The position numbers and the translations under genes are program-made. The notes beneath the pieces were generated by a model. It worked only from the letters and a program-made list of their open reading frames with translations, made no database searches and had not been told where the DNA came from. Source: Niastella sp. (lineage in GTDB: Bacteria; Bacteroidota; Bacteroidia; Chitinophagales; Chitinophagaceae). Taken from it: a DNA stretch of 64,000 nucleotides. The stretch lies in assembly GCA_017744515.1 (NCBI GenBank), contig JAGIBF010000036.1, positions 1 to 64,000 on the forward strand. Reading direction: 5' to 3'. Position 1 is the stretch's first letter. Each line of letters begins with the position of its first letter. This document shows, piece by piece, positions 24,254 to 33,205 of the stretch.

Positions 24254-24676
24254 ATGAAAACAACAAACATTCTCTACTGGATCTTCACCATTATTTTTGC
24301 GGCCTTTATGGCTATGGGTGCGTTCTATGATATTATTAGCCACCCGATCGCTATTCAGGGTATGCATACCGAACTGGGCTACCCGCTCTATTTTATTCCG
24401 TTTATCGGTGTGCTGAAAATGCTGGGAGCTATTGTTATTCTGCTGCCGGGTTTTCACCGTATCAAGGAATGGGCGTATGCGGGCTTTGCCTTCGACCTGA
24501 TTGGCGCTACTTATTCTGTATACTCGATCGGCAAGCCCGATTGGATGTATATGCTCGTTATGATCGCATTTATGTTCTTTGTCTATTTCCTGTATGTGAA
24601 GAGAAAGAAGTTATTGGAGCAAAAAGCAAACATTTACCGTAGCAATAGCAGTCTTGTGACCAGTGCTATCGCATAA
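24254..24676 (+). CDS. DoxX-like family membrane protein
   Basis: This is a 140-residue inner-membrane protein with four hydrophobic segments (starting ILYWIFTIIFAAFMAMGAF, LYFIPFIGVLKMLGAIVILLP, AYAGFAFDLIGATYSVYSIG, YMLVMIAFMFFVYFLYV) and a short polar tail. This is the DoxX-like/DUF6804-style four-helix layout with the FxGxxKxLGAxxLL core. The role of this family is not well known; some members act with oxidoreductases or thiosulfate oxidation. It is monocistronic, between its own promoter and a terminator. Confidence 0.75.
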   Translation: MKTTNILYWIFTIIFAAFMAMGAFYDIISHPIAIQGMHTELGYPLYFIPFIGVLKMLGAIVILLPGFHRIKEWAYAGFAFDLIGATYSVYSIGKPDWMYMLVMIAFMFFVYFLYVKRKKLLEQKANIYRSNSSLVTSAIA

Positions 24677-24983
24677 AAAAGTATGGCATTGCGTATAGAA
24701 GAAAGGCGCTGCAGAACAGTTTGTTCCGGCAGCGCCTTTTCTTTAGTATTTTATAGCTGAAGATATGGCTGGGGTGTATACTGGTGGTTATAGGCTTAAG
24801 ATCTCAATTACCGGTCAAATTGCCAAAGATGCTCCCGGAAATAGATGGCGGTAGTACTACCTATATACTGGCATAGGGGTATCTCTAAAGTATCTATGGA
24901 TTGCGCTGCGTTTCATCTTCGACGAACATGTCTTGTTGTCTTGTTATGTTAAGGTCATAGCCCATGGGGTGTTGTCAGGTTTT
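24677..24983. other. Gene-free stretch
   Basis: Apart from the terminator at 24703-24742 I see no gene or repeat here. The remaining 240 bases are mixed-composition sequence without a credible frame. Confidence 0.5.
24703..24742. terminator. Bidirectional hairpin terminator
   Basis: AAAGGCGCTGC and GCAGCGCCTTTT form an 11-bp stem flanked by A and T runs. Confidence 0.8.
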
Positions 24984-25370
24984 TTAGTCGAGCAGCCATT
25001 CAAACTGTGGACCCCGGAAAGCTACGAAGCAAATAGCAATTCCGATCAAACCAATGGTGATGCTTGTCCGGTTGATGATCTTAAGGCCGGCTACGATACT
25101 GATCAATGTGAGCAACGCCCAAATGCCAAACGCGAGAAAAGCAGTTATGAGGGCGTACCCGACCAACTGTCTATCCAGCCCATCGAAGGATACTACTTCG
25201 GGATCGCCGTATACCGGCAGGTGGCCTACTCTGAGATAACCTTTGAAGATAAAGAAGGCCCAGGTGAGGCCTGACAGAATCATGCTGATGCCTGCGAGCA
25301 GGTGGAGCTTGAAGAATGTTTTGAGGAGCGCCTGGTCGGCTTTGGTGTGGTTCATGGGGGGCTTGTTCAA
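24984..25370 (-). CDS. Hypothetical membrane protein, 128 residues
   Basis: Three hydrophobic segments are visible: LHLLAGISMILSGLTWAFFIF, LITAFLAFGIWALLTLISIVAGL and ITIGLIGIAICFVAF. A polar loop between the first two contains a VYGDPEVVSFDG stretch. No family is recognised. Its start codon overlaps the stop of the upstream S41 peptidase gene (25367-25370), so the two are translationally coupled and this protein may help or anchor that protease. Confidence 0.55.
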   Translation of the reverse strand: MNKPPMNHTKADQALLKTFFKLHLLAGISMILSGLTWAFFIFKGYLRVGHLPVYGDPEVVSFDGLDRQLVGYALITAFLAFGIWALLTLISIVAGLKIINRTSITIGLIGIAICFVAFRGPQFEWLLD

Positions 25371-26320
25371 TATGGATGACTCTTAATATATTCGATGGTT
25401 TCCTTTATCAAATCGCTGTTGGTAAGTTTTACATCGGGCACTACGCCTTTGCTTTCAATCGATTTGCCATCTTTCGTAATGATCTCGCAAATGGGTATGT
25501 AGGCAAAATAATTGCCGAATGTAACCATCGTTATGGGGTTGCCGGCGCCTGCGGTGGTGTCGCCTAATATGGTGCCGCGTTTCGTTTCCTGCATGATCAG
25601 GGCGAAGTATTCTGCGGCAGAGGCCGTGTTTTTCGAGGTGATGACGTAAACAGGAATGTCATAGAATTTAGGACCGCCTGAATAGTTATAAGGTACTTCA
25701 CTTTGGTGCCATTCTTTTTCGCCGGTACATTTTTTGCGCAACACGTCCTGGTAATCGTTGTCCTCAAACAAGTGGCGTGCCATGAAGCCTCCCATCCTGC
25801 CATCGCCGCCCGGACATTGGGAAATGTCGAACAGTAAATACTTACAGCCTTTCACAAATTGTAGTGCGGCTATTATTTGTTGAAAAGAGTTATCATCCGC
25901 AATAAATTCATTCCACTTGATATAACCAATGTTGTTATTGATCAATTTTACTTCGGTGAGCCCGCCCATTTTAATCTCAGGCGCTGCTTCCGTTGATGCT
26001 GGTGTATTATTGGCCGGACTGTTGATTCCAATATAGAAATGTATATCATTGGTTAATTTCCTCAATAGCAGGGATAAATGATTTGTCAGGCGCTCGACTT
26101 TATAGAACTGGCCTGCTTTTAATTTTTTCTGAAGTGTGTCCGTTATTTTCTTCGCCAGCGGTTTGTTAAAATAGATCTGATTTAGTTCTCTGCAATAGTT
26201 GACGATCAGGCTATCGGTTTCTTCTTTCGACAATATACCGATACCCGTTTGGGCGTATGATGAACGAAATGCAAACAAGAAAAGAAATATGCAGCACGCT
26301 TTTCTGAAATGCCTGATCAT
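25367..26320 (-). CDS. S41 family peptidase, secreted
   Basis: This is a secreted serine protease of family S41 (tail-specific protease group), 317 residues. The signal peptide is CCIFLFLFAFRSSYA. The core has IGYIKWNEF, YLLFDISQCPGGDGRMG and the nucleophile segment TSKNTASAAEYFALIMQ, then GDTTAGAGNP. The usual Ser sits in a TASAAE context, which still supplies Ser before Ala-Ala-Glu. No PDZ domain is seen. It is the first gene of a two-gene unit with the 128-residue membrane protein. Substrates are unknown. Confidence 0.82.
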   Translation of the reverse strand: MIRHFRKACCIFLFLFAFRSSYAQTGIGILSKEETDSLIVNYCRELNQIYFNKPLAKKITDTLQKKLKAGQFYKVERLTNHLSLLLRKLTNDIHFYIGINSPANNTPASTEAAPEIKMGGLTEVKLINNNIGYIKWNEFIADDNSFQQIIAALQFVKGCKYLLFDISQCPGGDGRMGGFMARHLFEDNDYQDVLRKKCTGEKEWHQSEVPYNYSGGPKFYDIPVYVITSKNTASAAEYFALIMQETKRGTILGDTTAGAGNPITMVTFGNYFAYIPICEIITKDGKSIESKGVVPDVKLTNSDLIKETIEYIKSHPY

Positions 26321-26517
26321 ACATGTTGGGGTTTATGTTTTGTATTGGCAACACCGTTGATATGGCTGCAATGTGGGGCTGGCAATCCGGTGCAATAATA
26401 GTTTTTAGTTTGTTAATTTCTTTTAAAAGGTATGTAACCGAAGGGTCATATATGTATCAGGAATATATGTTGGGTTGATCATTTTGCCATAATTTACTTC
26501 CTACACATCATTCAGCT

Positions 26518-27666
26518 ATGCGGATACGTAAGATTATAGCAACCTCTCTCCTGTCGGCAGTTATGTTGCACACCCAGGCCCAAAACGAAAACTCGTTTGT
26601 ATTGAAAGGCTCCATCGACGGTACGAGCGAAGGGCTTATGTATTTGCGCTACCTGGATGGAGGAAAAAGCGGCCTGCTCGACAGTGCTGTTATTTCCAAT
26701 GGCCGTTTTGAGTTCAAAGGCAAAATAGGCATACCTTATATTACGGTCTTGTCTCTGAAACAAGAGAAATTTAACGAGGGTAATATAACCCGCTTTTTCC
26801 TGCAGCCCGGCGCGATGGAGGTTAAACTGGTTACGGGGGCATTTGATAAAATAGAGGTTACAGGCTCTGCTGCCCAAGAGGAATACCGGCAGGTGTTGCG
26901 AGGCAAGGTCAAAGTTGATAATAAATACAAGTCTTTACTGGATTCCCTGAATGCCACTAAGGATAAGGCCCAAATGGCAAAATTACGTGAACGACTGCCC
27001 CCTTATTTTGAGGAATGGTATCAGGGGGAATATGATTTTATCAGGGCCCATCCCCAATCGCCGGTATCGCTTTTTCTTTTAAATTCTCATAAGGGCGACC
27101 TTCCGCTCGATACGCTGGCTTTTCATTACAACAGGCTGAGTCCTGCATTGCAGCAATCGACGCAAGCTGCCGCACACCGGCAGTCTATGGAGAAGCTCCT
27201 TGCCGGCTCTCCGGGCAGTATGGCTAAAACATTTTCAGGCAGTGATATCAATGGGGCTAAGCTGAGCCTGGAAGATTATAAGGGCAAGTATGTGCTGCTC
27301 GATTTCTGGGCAAGCTGGTGTGCACCTTGCCGAAAAGGCAACCCGCACCTCATCAGCCTGTATAAGAAGTATAAAAGCAAAGGCATCGAGTTTATTGGCA
27401 TTGCGGATGATGATGCAACTGTCGACAAATGGAAACAAGCTGTAGCAAAGGATAAGATTGCTTTGTGGAGGCATCTTTTGAATGGTAAGGTGCCGATGTC
27501 CGATGGTAGTTATGATGTAAGCAATTCCCTGACAGGACATTACGGCGTTACTTATTTGCCCACCAAAATATTGATCGATCCCTCCGGGAAGATCATTGGC
27601 CGCTACGGAACAGAGCAAGGACCACTGGATAAACAGCTGGCAGAAATATTTGATGCCCGTAGGTAA
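26518..27666 (+). CDS. TlpA-like thiol-disulfide oxidoreductase with DUF4369 domain
   Basis: This is an exported thioredoxin-fold protein, 382 residues. It has a signal peptide (about residues 1-21, ending TQAQ), a DUF4369 domain of beta strands (about 28-125: SFVLKGSIDG, MYLRYLD, FFLQPGAMEVKL), a helical linker, and a C-terminal TlpA/AhpC-type thioredoxin domain with the active site WCAPC at about residues 265-269. It probably reduces disulfides in periplasmic proteins, as in cytochrome maturation or stress response. It has its own upstream region. Confidence 0.88.
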   Translation: MRIRKIIATSLLSAVMLHTQAQNENSFVLKGSIDGTSEGLMYLRYLDGGKSGLLDSAVISNGRFEFKGKIGIPYITVLSLKQEKFNEGNITRFFLQPGAMEVKLVTGAFDKIEVTGSAAQEEYRQVLRGKVKVDNKYKSLLDSLNATKDKAQMAKLRERLPPYFEEWYQGEYDFIRAHPQSPVSLFLLNSHKGDLPLDTLAFHYNRLSPALQQSTQAAAHRQSMEKLLAGSPGSMAKTFSGSDINGAKLSLEDYKGKYVLLDFWASWCAPCRKGNPHLISLYKKYKSKGIEFIGIADDDATVDKWKQAVAKDKIALWRHLLNGKVPMSDGSYDVSNSLTGHYGVTYLPTKILIDPSGKIIGRYGTEQGPLDKQLAEIFDARR

Positions 27667-27711
27667 ATCGCTTGTGTGTTTGTATTTTGAGGCGATACCT
27701 GCGTCTCTACT

Positions 27712-28890
27712 ATGGAATATTTCCCGTTTATCATGCTGGGGCTTTGCATTTTGGTAATTACCACCCGGCCACTGACTGTACTGTTACACGAGCTTGGGCA
27801 TGCCATTCCCGCCATTTTGCTGACCAGGCAGCGAACAACCATTTATATTGGTTCATATGGTGATCCTAAGAACAGTGTGCGTTTCCGTGTTGGGTTGCTG
27901 GAGGTTTATTTACGCTACAATCCATTTTTGTGGATGAAGGGCCTTTGTGCGCCTTCGGCGGAAAGTATCTCAGTCAATCGTCAGATCGTGTATACTGTAA
28001 CAGGCCCCATCGCGTCTTTTGTCATAGCTTCAATTGCTTGCTATATAACGTTCACTTATGATATGCATGGAGCGTTAAAATTGTATGTCGTTATTTTTCT
28101 TGGCTCGGCTTTGTTCGATCTTTTTTTCAACCTGATACCCAATTCACATCCTATCCGGCTTTTTGATGGAAGGATTGTATACAATGATGGATACCAGCTT
28201 CAGCAGCTTTTGAGGTACAAACGATTTCCAAGGAGCTATGACAATGTTCTAAAGCAACATGGTGCACAGCGGTTTGCGGAGTCTGCAAAGGTGCTGGAGA
28301 AAATGTTGGCAGATGGCATTGTCAATGATTCCGTTTTTCAGTTGGCCATCAATGCTTATTTGAATCTTGGTAATTACAAACGGGTAAAGGAACTCGGAGA
28401 AAGGTTTGCTCAACGGGCTGAACAAACTCCTCTTGATCTCTTTAGCCTGGGAACGGCTTATTCGCGTCTTAATATGCATGAAGCGGCGCTGGAGCTGTAC
28501 GATAAAGCGTTGCAACAAGATCCCGATCATATTTATTCGTTGAGCGATAAAGCGTATACGTTAAACCTATTGAACAGGTTTGAAGAAGCGATCCAGCTGT
28601 TTGATAGGATTATAGTGCTTGAGGAAAATTCTGGGGCTTATGCTTATAGCAACAGGGGACTTTCGAGGATAAAATTAGGACAGACTGAAGAGGGGCTGCA
28701 AGATATCAATCGTGCTTTTGAGTTGGGTAAAGACAATGGGTATGCTTATAGGAACCTCGGTATTTATCATCTTGACAAAGGGGATTATGAAGAGGCTTTG
28801 CAATTGTTTATAAAAGCCAAAGAAGCAGAAGGGAATGTTCATCTCATCGATAAATTAATAGAGCAGGCAAAACGGGGCGCTGCTCAATAA
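27712..28890 (+). CDS. M50-like membrane metalloprotease domain fused to TPR repeats
   Basis: The first 150 residues are membrane-embedded. They carry a zinc-protease HELGH (residues 26-30) in LTVLLHELGHAIPAILL and a later NLIPNSHPIRLFDG that resembles the second M50 motif (N-x-x-P ... DG). From about residue 185 to the end there are tetratricopeptide repeats (DLFSLGTAYSRLNMHEAALE, AYAYSNRGLSRIKLGQTEEG, YAYRNLGIYHLDKGDYEEAL). The arrangement suggests intramembrane proteolysis regulated by a cytoplasmic protein-binding TPR arm. It follows the TlpA-like gene after 45 bases and may be cotranscribed. The target is unknown. Confidence 0.7.
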   Translation: MEYFPFIMLGLCILVITTRPLTVLLHELGHAIPAILLTRQRTTIYIGSYGDPKNSVRFRVGLLEVYLRYNPFLWMKGLCAPSAESISVNRQIVYTVTGPIASFVIASIACYITFTYDMHGALKLYVVIFLGSALFDLFFNLIPNSHPIRLFDGRIVYNDGYQLQQLLRYKRFPRSYDNVLKQHGAQRFAESAKVLEKMLADGIVNDSVFQLAINAYLNLGNYKRVKELGERFAQRAEQTPLDLFSLGTAYSRLNMHEAALELYDKALQQDPDHIYSLSDKAYTLNLLNRFEEAIQLFDRIIVLEENSGAYAYSNRGLSRIKLGQTEEGLQDINRAFELGKDNGYAYRNLGIYHLDKGDYEEALQLFIKAKEAEGNVHLIDKLIEQAKRGAAQ

Positions 28891-28923
28891 TAAAAATGCC
28901 CACTGAGAAGCGGGCATTTTTAC
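28891..28923. terminator. Hairpin terminator
   Basis: AAAAATGCCC and GGGCATTTTTA form a 10-bp stem, with A and T runs on both sides. It serves the M50-TPR gene and, from the other side, the TonB receptor gene. Confidence 0.8.
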
Positions 28924-28958
28924 TTAGTTATAAAGGCTTCGACAACCCTTCGACAACA

Positions 28959-28980
28959 CTTCGACAGGCTCAGTGTGACA
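28959..28980. repeat. Dispersed 22-base repeat, copy 2
   Basis: The second copy of the CTTCGACAGGCTCAG.GTGACA word sits in a run of further CCTTCGACAAC partial copies (28936-28997), immediately after the TonB receptor's stop. Confidence 0.5.
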
Positions 28981-29004
28981 GCAATTCAGGGTGACGTATA
29001 CGAA

Positions 29005-31959
29005 TTAGAATACGTTATAGGCAAACGATACATAGTACACGCCGCCGATATAAGGATTACCCAATGAGCTGTAGTAATACTTGTTCAGCAGATTGGAAGC
29101 GCCGAGCTTCACGATGCTGCGGATCTTTTGGAGCTTATAGCTAACCTGTCCATCGAGTGTGCCGTAGGATGGAACCTTGCCGGCGGCAAAAGTACCTTCC
29201 CAGTCCATGTCATCCTGCCAGCGATACACGAAGTTGAAACCCCAGGGGCCTTTGGCAATACCGTCATTGCTGAGGCCGATGTTGAAACGCACTTTGGGTG
29301 TGTTGAAGAAGGTGATGAACCCGGCAGGCACATCACGTAGCTGGTCACCCGATACATTGGCCCTGATGTTATAACCTCCTCTTATCTGGTATTCTCCACC
29401 AATACCCCAACCGTAGGCTTTTACAGCTTCGGTTGAGTTTTCTGCGTAAGAGTAGTTCTCTGTGGTCAGTGGGTTGGCAACGTTGGTTACCGGTGGCAGT
29501 AGGGGGCGGCCTACAGCCCGGCGGCCAATAAAGTTTTTGTATTCGCAATAATATACATAAGCATCTACCAATAGTTTCTTAATGGGCAGACCGCGATAGC
29601 CAAACTCATAAGAGTTGGCAGTTTCTGGCTTCAATGGTTTGAAGGTGGCCTGCTGTAGCAATCCGGGATTGGGCGTGCCTGCTGCCACTGATGACCGGAA
29701 GGCGCCAATGCTCTCGGCAGTATACACCGGATTGGTAGCAAAGTTATAAGCGGCCTGGAACTGTGGTAATGCACCAATCAATTTTGCACCTGGCACGTTC
29801 AGGTTGATGTATTGGTCTTGTGTAGTGGGAAAACGGTAAGCTGTTTGGTAAGACAAACGAAGGTTGTTGTCATTGGCCACTTTGATCAGGGCTGTTACCC
29901 GGGGAGTGAACCTGCCATCGAAGTTCTCGTTCTTATCGTAACGGCCTGAGGCTGTCAGTTTCAACACATCGTTGAACAATCGCTTCTGTAATTGGACATA
30001 ACCTCCGTATTCACTAATATCGATTGGACTGCTGCTATCCGAGAAGATAGTCCCTTTGGAGTTGAGGTGATAGATACGGTAGTTGGCGCCCACCATCACT
30101 TCCACCACTTTTGTATACTCGCTCAGGTTTAGCTGTCCCTCGAAGTGATACAAGGCTGATTTATCGGCAAATTTGGCGCCGCCTGCAGCCGTTTTATCGT
30201 TGATATTGGTGTTCGTGGCAGTTTTAAGGGCAGCATCAAAGGCTGCTGTGCCAGGTAATAGCCTTCCCTGCTCGGCGGTAGTCCTTGCTAATCCATGGGC
30301 CTGCGCATCGGGAAATGCCGGTAAAAAACTACCCGGTGTAGCTCCGGGAATAATGCCCAGTATGCCTGCTCCATAAGTGCCTGTATATTGCTGGAACCAG
30401 GTTGTATTCGGTTTCCATAAATTGTTGATGGCAAAGGCCGCTGTGGTAGCAGTATAGGAGTCGCCGGAGTTCTCCTGGGTGGTATAGGCACGCAGGAACC
30501 AGTTTTTAGCTTTTACTTCTGCCTGGTACTGGCCCAGCTTGAAGTTTTTGAGCGAATAGCGGTCGGCACCGGTGTAAACAGTAGTACCTGTTCCCCAATA
30601 AGCCAGTAAAGAGGCTTCAATATTGGGCGCGATCTTATAATACAGGCCAGCATTCAGTTTAATGCTATAGGCGTCATAGTTAACGAGGTCTTTTTCGTCG
30701 TAACCAGTGCGGCTTACCAGCTGGCTGCCAAAGGTGTTCCTGTAAGGATTGTTGGTCACTGGACTGGTAGGTATCAAAAATGGAAGTGCTGATGCATAAG
30801 GAGCCAAAGCAGGATTGGTAGCAAAGTTAATGGCGATTTGCTGGGGTGACATATTTGCAGCCATCATTCCATCTACTGCTGCAAGTATAGCGCCACCACC
30901 ACCGGCAGCCAACTGGCCTCTCGCTACCTGCGCCAGGCTGTTCATGCTCACGCTGGCCTCATCGCCGTATACATTGATACCATCGTAGTTATTGTCGGTA
31001 GCGCGGGTGCCGTCTTTAATGGAACTGAGTACGTTGTTACGGGCCAGGTTGCGCGTATCGTTGGCCTGCCAGTCTTTGGCAGAGATGAACTGTCCGCCGA
31101 TCTTGAAGGCCAGCTTATCGCTGATCTTCTTGCCCCAGCGCATTGCCCAGTCATAATAAGGAGTGGCATTGCCCCGCGGACTGTTGATGTGCATGATACC
31201 CTGTTTTACCTGGAAGCTAAGTCCCTGGTATTTGAAAGGGTTTTTGCTGGTCATCAGCAAAGTACCTGTCATACCACCTGAGCCGTAGAGGGCCGAAGAA
31301 GCGCCTTGCAGCAACTCCACATTGTCGATGTCCAGCTCGGTAGGGCCTGTGATGATGCCTACGGAGAAGTTGAGGGCAGGCGCCTGATTGTCCATTCCGT
31401 CCACCAACTGGTTGAAGCGCAGGTTACCACTACCGTTAAATCCCCGCGTGCTGAGGGTGTTGAAAGTGATACTGGAAGTGACCATGTCCACGCCTTTGAA
31501 GTTGGCCATGCCCTGGTAAAAACTGGGCGCAGCAGAAGCGCGTACGTTGGCAGCGCTCATGCGCTCGATAGATACGGGTGATTCCAGTATTCTTTCAGCC
31601 ACACGGCTGGCAGAGACTACCACTTCGAGACCGAGTACTGAAGTGGGCACAAAGTTTACTTCCACTGCTTCGGTAGCAGTGTTGACGGCTACTTCCTGTG
31701 ATTCGAACCCGATGGAAGTAAAGACGAGAGTTAAGGGTGGGCGTTGAGTGGTGACGAGTTTAAAGTTGCCCTTTTCATCTGAAAATGTTCCGATCGAAGA
31801 TCCTTTGATGGCAACAGAGACGGCCGGAACGACATCTTTGTTGGTACTGTTCCGGATTGTTCCGGTAATCGTGTAAGACTGAATTTGAGCAAAAGAGGTG
31901 GCAGCAAGCAATAGTAAAAAACATAGGACGGCCGCCAGTGAACAGAAGCTTCTTCTCAT
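29005..31959 (-). CDS. TonB-dependent receptor with N-terminal carboxypeptidase-regulatory-like domain
   Basis: This is an outer-membrane gated barrel that imports a ligand using TonB energy, 984 residues. It has a signal peptide (about 1-24), a CarboxypepD_reg-like beta domain (about 28-110: ITGTIRNSTNKDVVPAVSVAIKG), a plug domain (about 125-240) and a long barrel ending in SFAYNVF with a terminal aromatic. No SusD partner is adjacent, so this is not a standard polysaccharide utilisation pair. The ligand, siderophore or otherwise, cannot be told. A large upstream gap before purC should hold its promoter. Confidence 0.92.
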   Translation of the reverse strand: MRRSFCSLAAVLCFLLLLAATSFAQIQSYTITGTIRNSTNKDVVPAVSVAIKGSSIGTFSDEKGNFKLVTTQRPPLTLVFTSIGFESQEVAVNTATEAVEVNFVPTSVLGLEVVVSASRVAERILESPVSIERMSAANVRASAAPSFYQGMANFKGVDMVTSSITFNTLSTRGFNGSGNLRFNQLVDGMDNQAPALNFSVGIITGPTELDIDNVELLQGASSALYGSGGMTGTLLMTSKNPFKYQGLSFQVKQGIMHINSPRGNATPYYDWAMRWGKKISDKLAFKIGGQFISAKDWQANDTRNLARNNVLSSIKDGTRATDNNYDGINVYGDEASVSMNSLAQVARGQLAAGGGGAILAAVDGMMAANMSPQQIAINFATNPALAPYASALPFLIPTSPVTNNPYRNTFGSQLVSRTGYDEKDLVNYDAYSIKLNAGLYYKIAPNIEASLLAYWGTGTTVYTGADRYSLKNFKLGQYQAEVKAKNWFLRAYTTQENSGDSYTATTAAFAINNLWKPNTTWFQQYTGTYGAGILGIIPGATPGSFLPAFPDAQAHGLARTTAEQGRLLPGTAAFDAALKTATNTNINDKTAAGGAKFADKSALYHFEGQLNLSEYTKVVEVMVGANYRIYHLNSKGTIFSDSSSPIDISEYGGYVQLQKRLFNDVLKLTASGRYDKNENFDGRFTPRVTALIKVANDNNLRLSYQTAYRFPTTQDQYINLNVPGAKLIGALPQFQAAYNFATNPVYTAESIGAFRSSVAAGTPNPGLLQQATFKPLKPETANSYEFGYRGLPIKKLLVDAYVYYCEYKNFIGRRAVGRPLLPPVTNVANPLTTENYSYAENSTEAVKAYGWGIGGEYQIRGGYNIRANVSGDQLRDVPAGFITFFNTPKVRFNIGLSNDGIAKGPWGFNFVYRWQDDMDWEGTFAAGKVPSYGTLDGQVSYKLQKIRSIVKLGASNLLNKYYYSSLGNPYIGGVYYVSFAYNVF

Positions 31960-32092
31960 AATGGCAGTTTTTGTTTATTGTTTACTAATCTACGTATTGT
32001 AAACATCAACTTAAAATTTAATTTTTAAACAGGTGCTGCTTATTTGTTAATATCTCAATCATTCTTTTTTTCTGCCATTTGACAGGCTGCTC

Positions 32093-32100
32093 TATATTCG
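32093..32100 (+). promoter_or_regulatory. -7-like element (TATATTCG) next to the purC start
   Basis: TATATTCG is one base from TAnnTTTG and lies four bases before the purC ATG. If it is used, the message would start at or very near the start codon. Confidence 0.4.
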
Positions 32101-32104
32101 CGCC

Positions 32105-33031
32105 ATGAATGCCTATCAATTCCCCGGACAAACAAGGTTTTACAAAGGAAAAGTGAGAGATGTGTACACTATACAGGACGAGTTGCTGGTAATGATCGCC
32201 TCGGACCGCATATCTGCATTTGATGTAATATTACCCCGACCTATACCCTATAAAGGTCAGGTGTTGAACCAGATTGCCGCATATATGTTGCAATCTACCC
32301 GTGACATCTGCCCGAATTGGCTGTTGGATGTGCCGGCGCCCAATGTGTCGATTGGTCAGCGTTGCGAACCTTTCAGGATCGAAATGGTGGTGCGGGGTAA
32401 CCTCACAGGGCATGCTTGGCGTACGTATTCCAGCGGCAAAAGAACGCTGTGTGGTGTAGCATTGCCGGAGGGAATGCGCGAGAATGATTATTTCCCCACC
32501 CCCATCATTACGCCTTCTACCAAAGCTGAAGCGGGTCACGATGAAGATATTTCCAAAGAGGAGATCATTGCGCAGGGATTGGCTTCTGAAGCGGATTGGA
32601 AAATTCTGGAGCAATATGCCTTGGCTTTATTTGCCCGTGGTAAGGAAATTGCAGCTCGCCAGGGATTGATCCTGGTGGATACCAAATACGAATTTGGGAA
32701 ATACAAAGATGCCGTGTACCTGATGGATGAGGTGCATACGCCCGATTCTTCCCGCTATTTTTATGCGGATGGCTTTGAAGAACGCCAGGCTAAAGGTGAA
32801 AAGCAGCAGCAATTGAGCAAAGAATTTGTACGCGAATGGCTCATTGCAAACAACTTCATGGGCAAAGAAGGTCAAACGGTGCCTGAAATGAGCGATAGCT
32901 GGATCAATACGATCAGCGGCCGCTACATCGAGCTGTATGAAAAAGTGATCGGGCATAAGTTTGTGCCAGAGTTCTGGGATGAGCAGAAGACACATGATGT
33001 TATAGTGAAGGCGCTGGAAAGATTGAAATAG
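32105..33031 (+). CDS. purC: Phosphoribosylaminoimidazole-succinocarboxamide synthase
   Basis: PurC ligates aspartate to CAIR, using ATP, in purine synthesis. The protein has 308 residues, at the long end of the family as in eukaryote-like and Bacteroidota forms. Motifs seen are [57 protein letters not shown], and LVDTKYEFG. The C-terminal part ([22 protein letters not shown]) is intact. It stands alone rather than in a pur operon. Confidence 0.96.
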   Translation: MNAYQFPGQTRFYKGKVRDVYTIQDELLVMIASDRISAFDVILPRPIPYKGQVLNQIAAYMLQSTRDICPNWLLDVPAPNVSIGQRCEPFRIEMVVRGNLTGHAWRTYSSGKRTLCGVALPEGMRENDYFPTPIITPSTKAEAGHDEDISKEEIIAQGLASEADWKILEQYALALFARGKEIAARQGLILVDTKYEFGKYKDAVYLMDEVHTPDSSRYFYADGFEERQAKGEKQQQLSKEFVREWLIANNFMGKEGQTVPEMSDSWINTISGRYIELYEKVIGHKFVPEFWDEQKTHDVIVKALERLK

Positions 33032-33049
33032 TTAATAATAGTAGTGAAT

Positions 33050-33135
33050 ACGTTTGCTTCGCAAGCAGATTTCTCACTACGCCTCAACTGCATATTACTT
33101 TGTAGTCACTGATGGCTCCGTTCGAAATGACAAAT
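33050..33135. repeat. Degenerate dispersed repeat downstream of purC
   Basis: A small hairpin (GCTTCGCAAGC) is followed by AGATTTCTCACTACG and later GTTCGAAATGACAAA. These words resemble the dispersed AGATTTCTC...TTCGAAATGAC repeats seen in other genomes of this phylum. It ends about 70 bases before the next gene. Confidence 0.35.
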
Positions 33136-33205
33136 TCGTACAATTCATGCATCTTGCTCTTTGTGGCGTTAAGACGCAGGAGTACCTTTAGCGCAAAATC
33201 AATGA

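Noticed and set aside
24933-25274. A 113-codon plus-strand frame opposite the 128-residue membrane protein
   Set aside because: It is the antisense shadow of a gene with clear membrane segments and a coupled neighbour.
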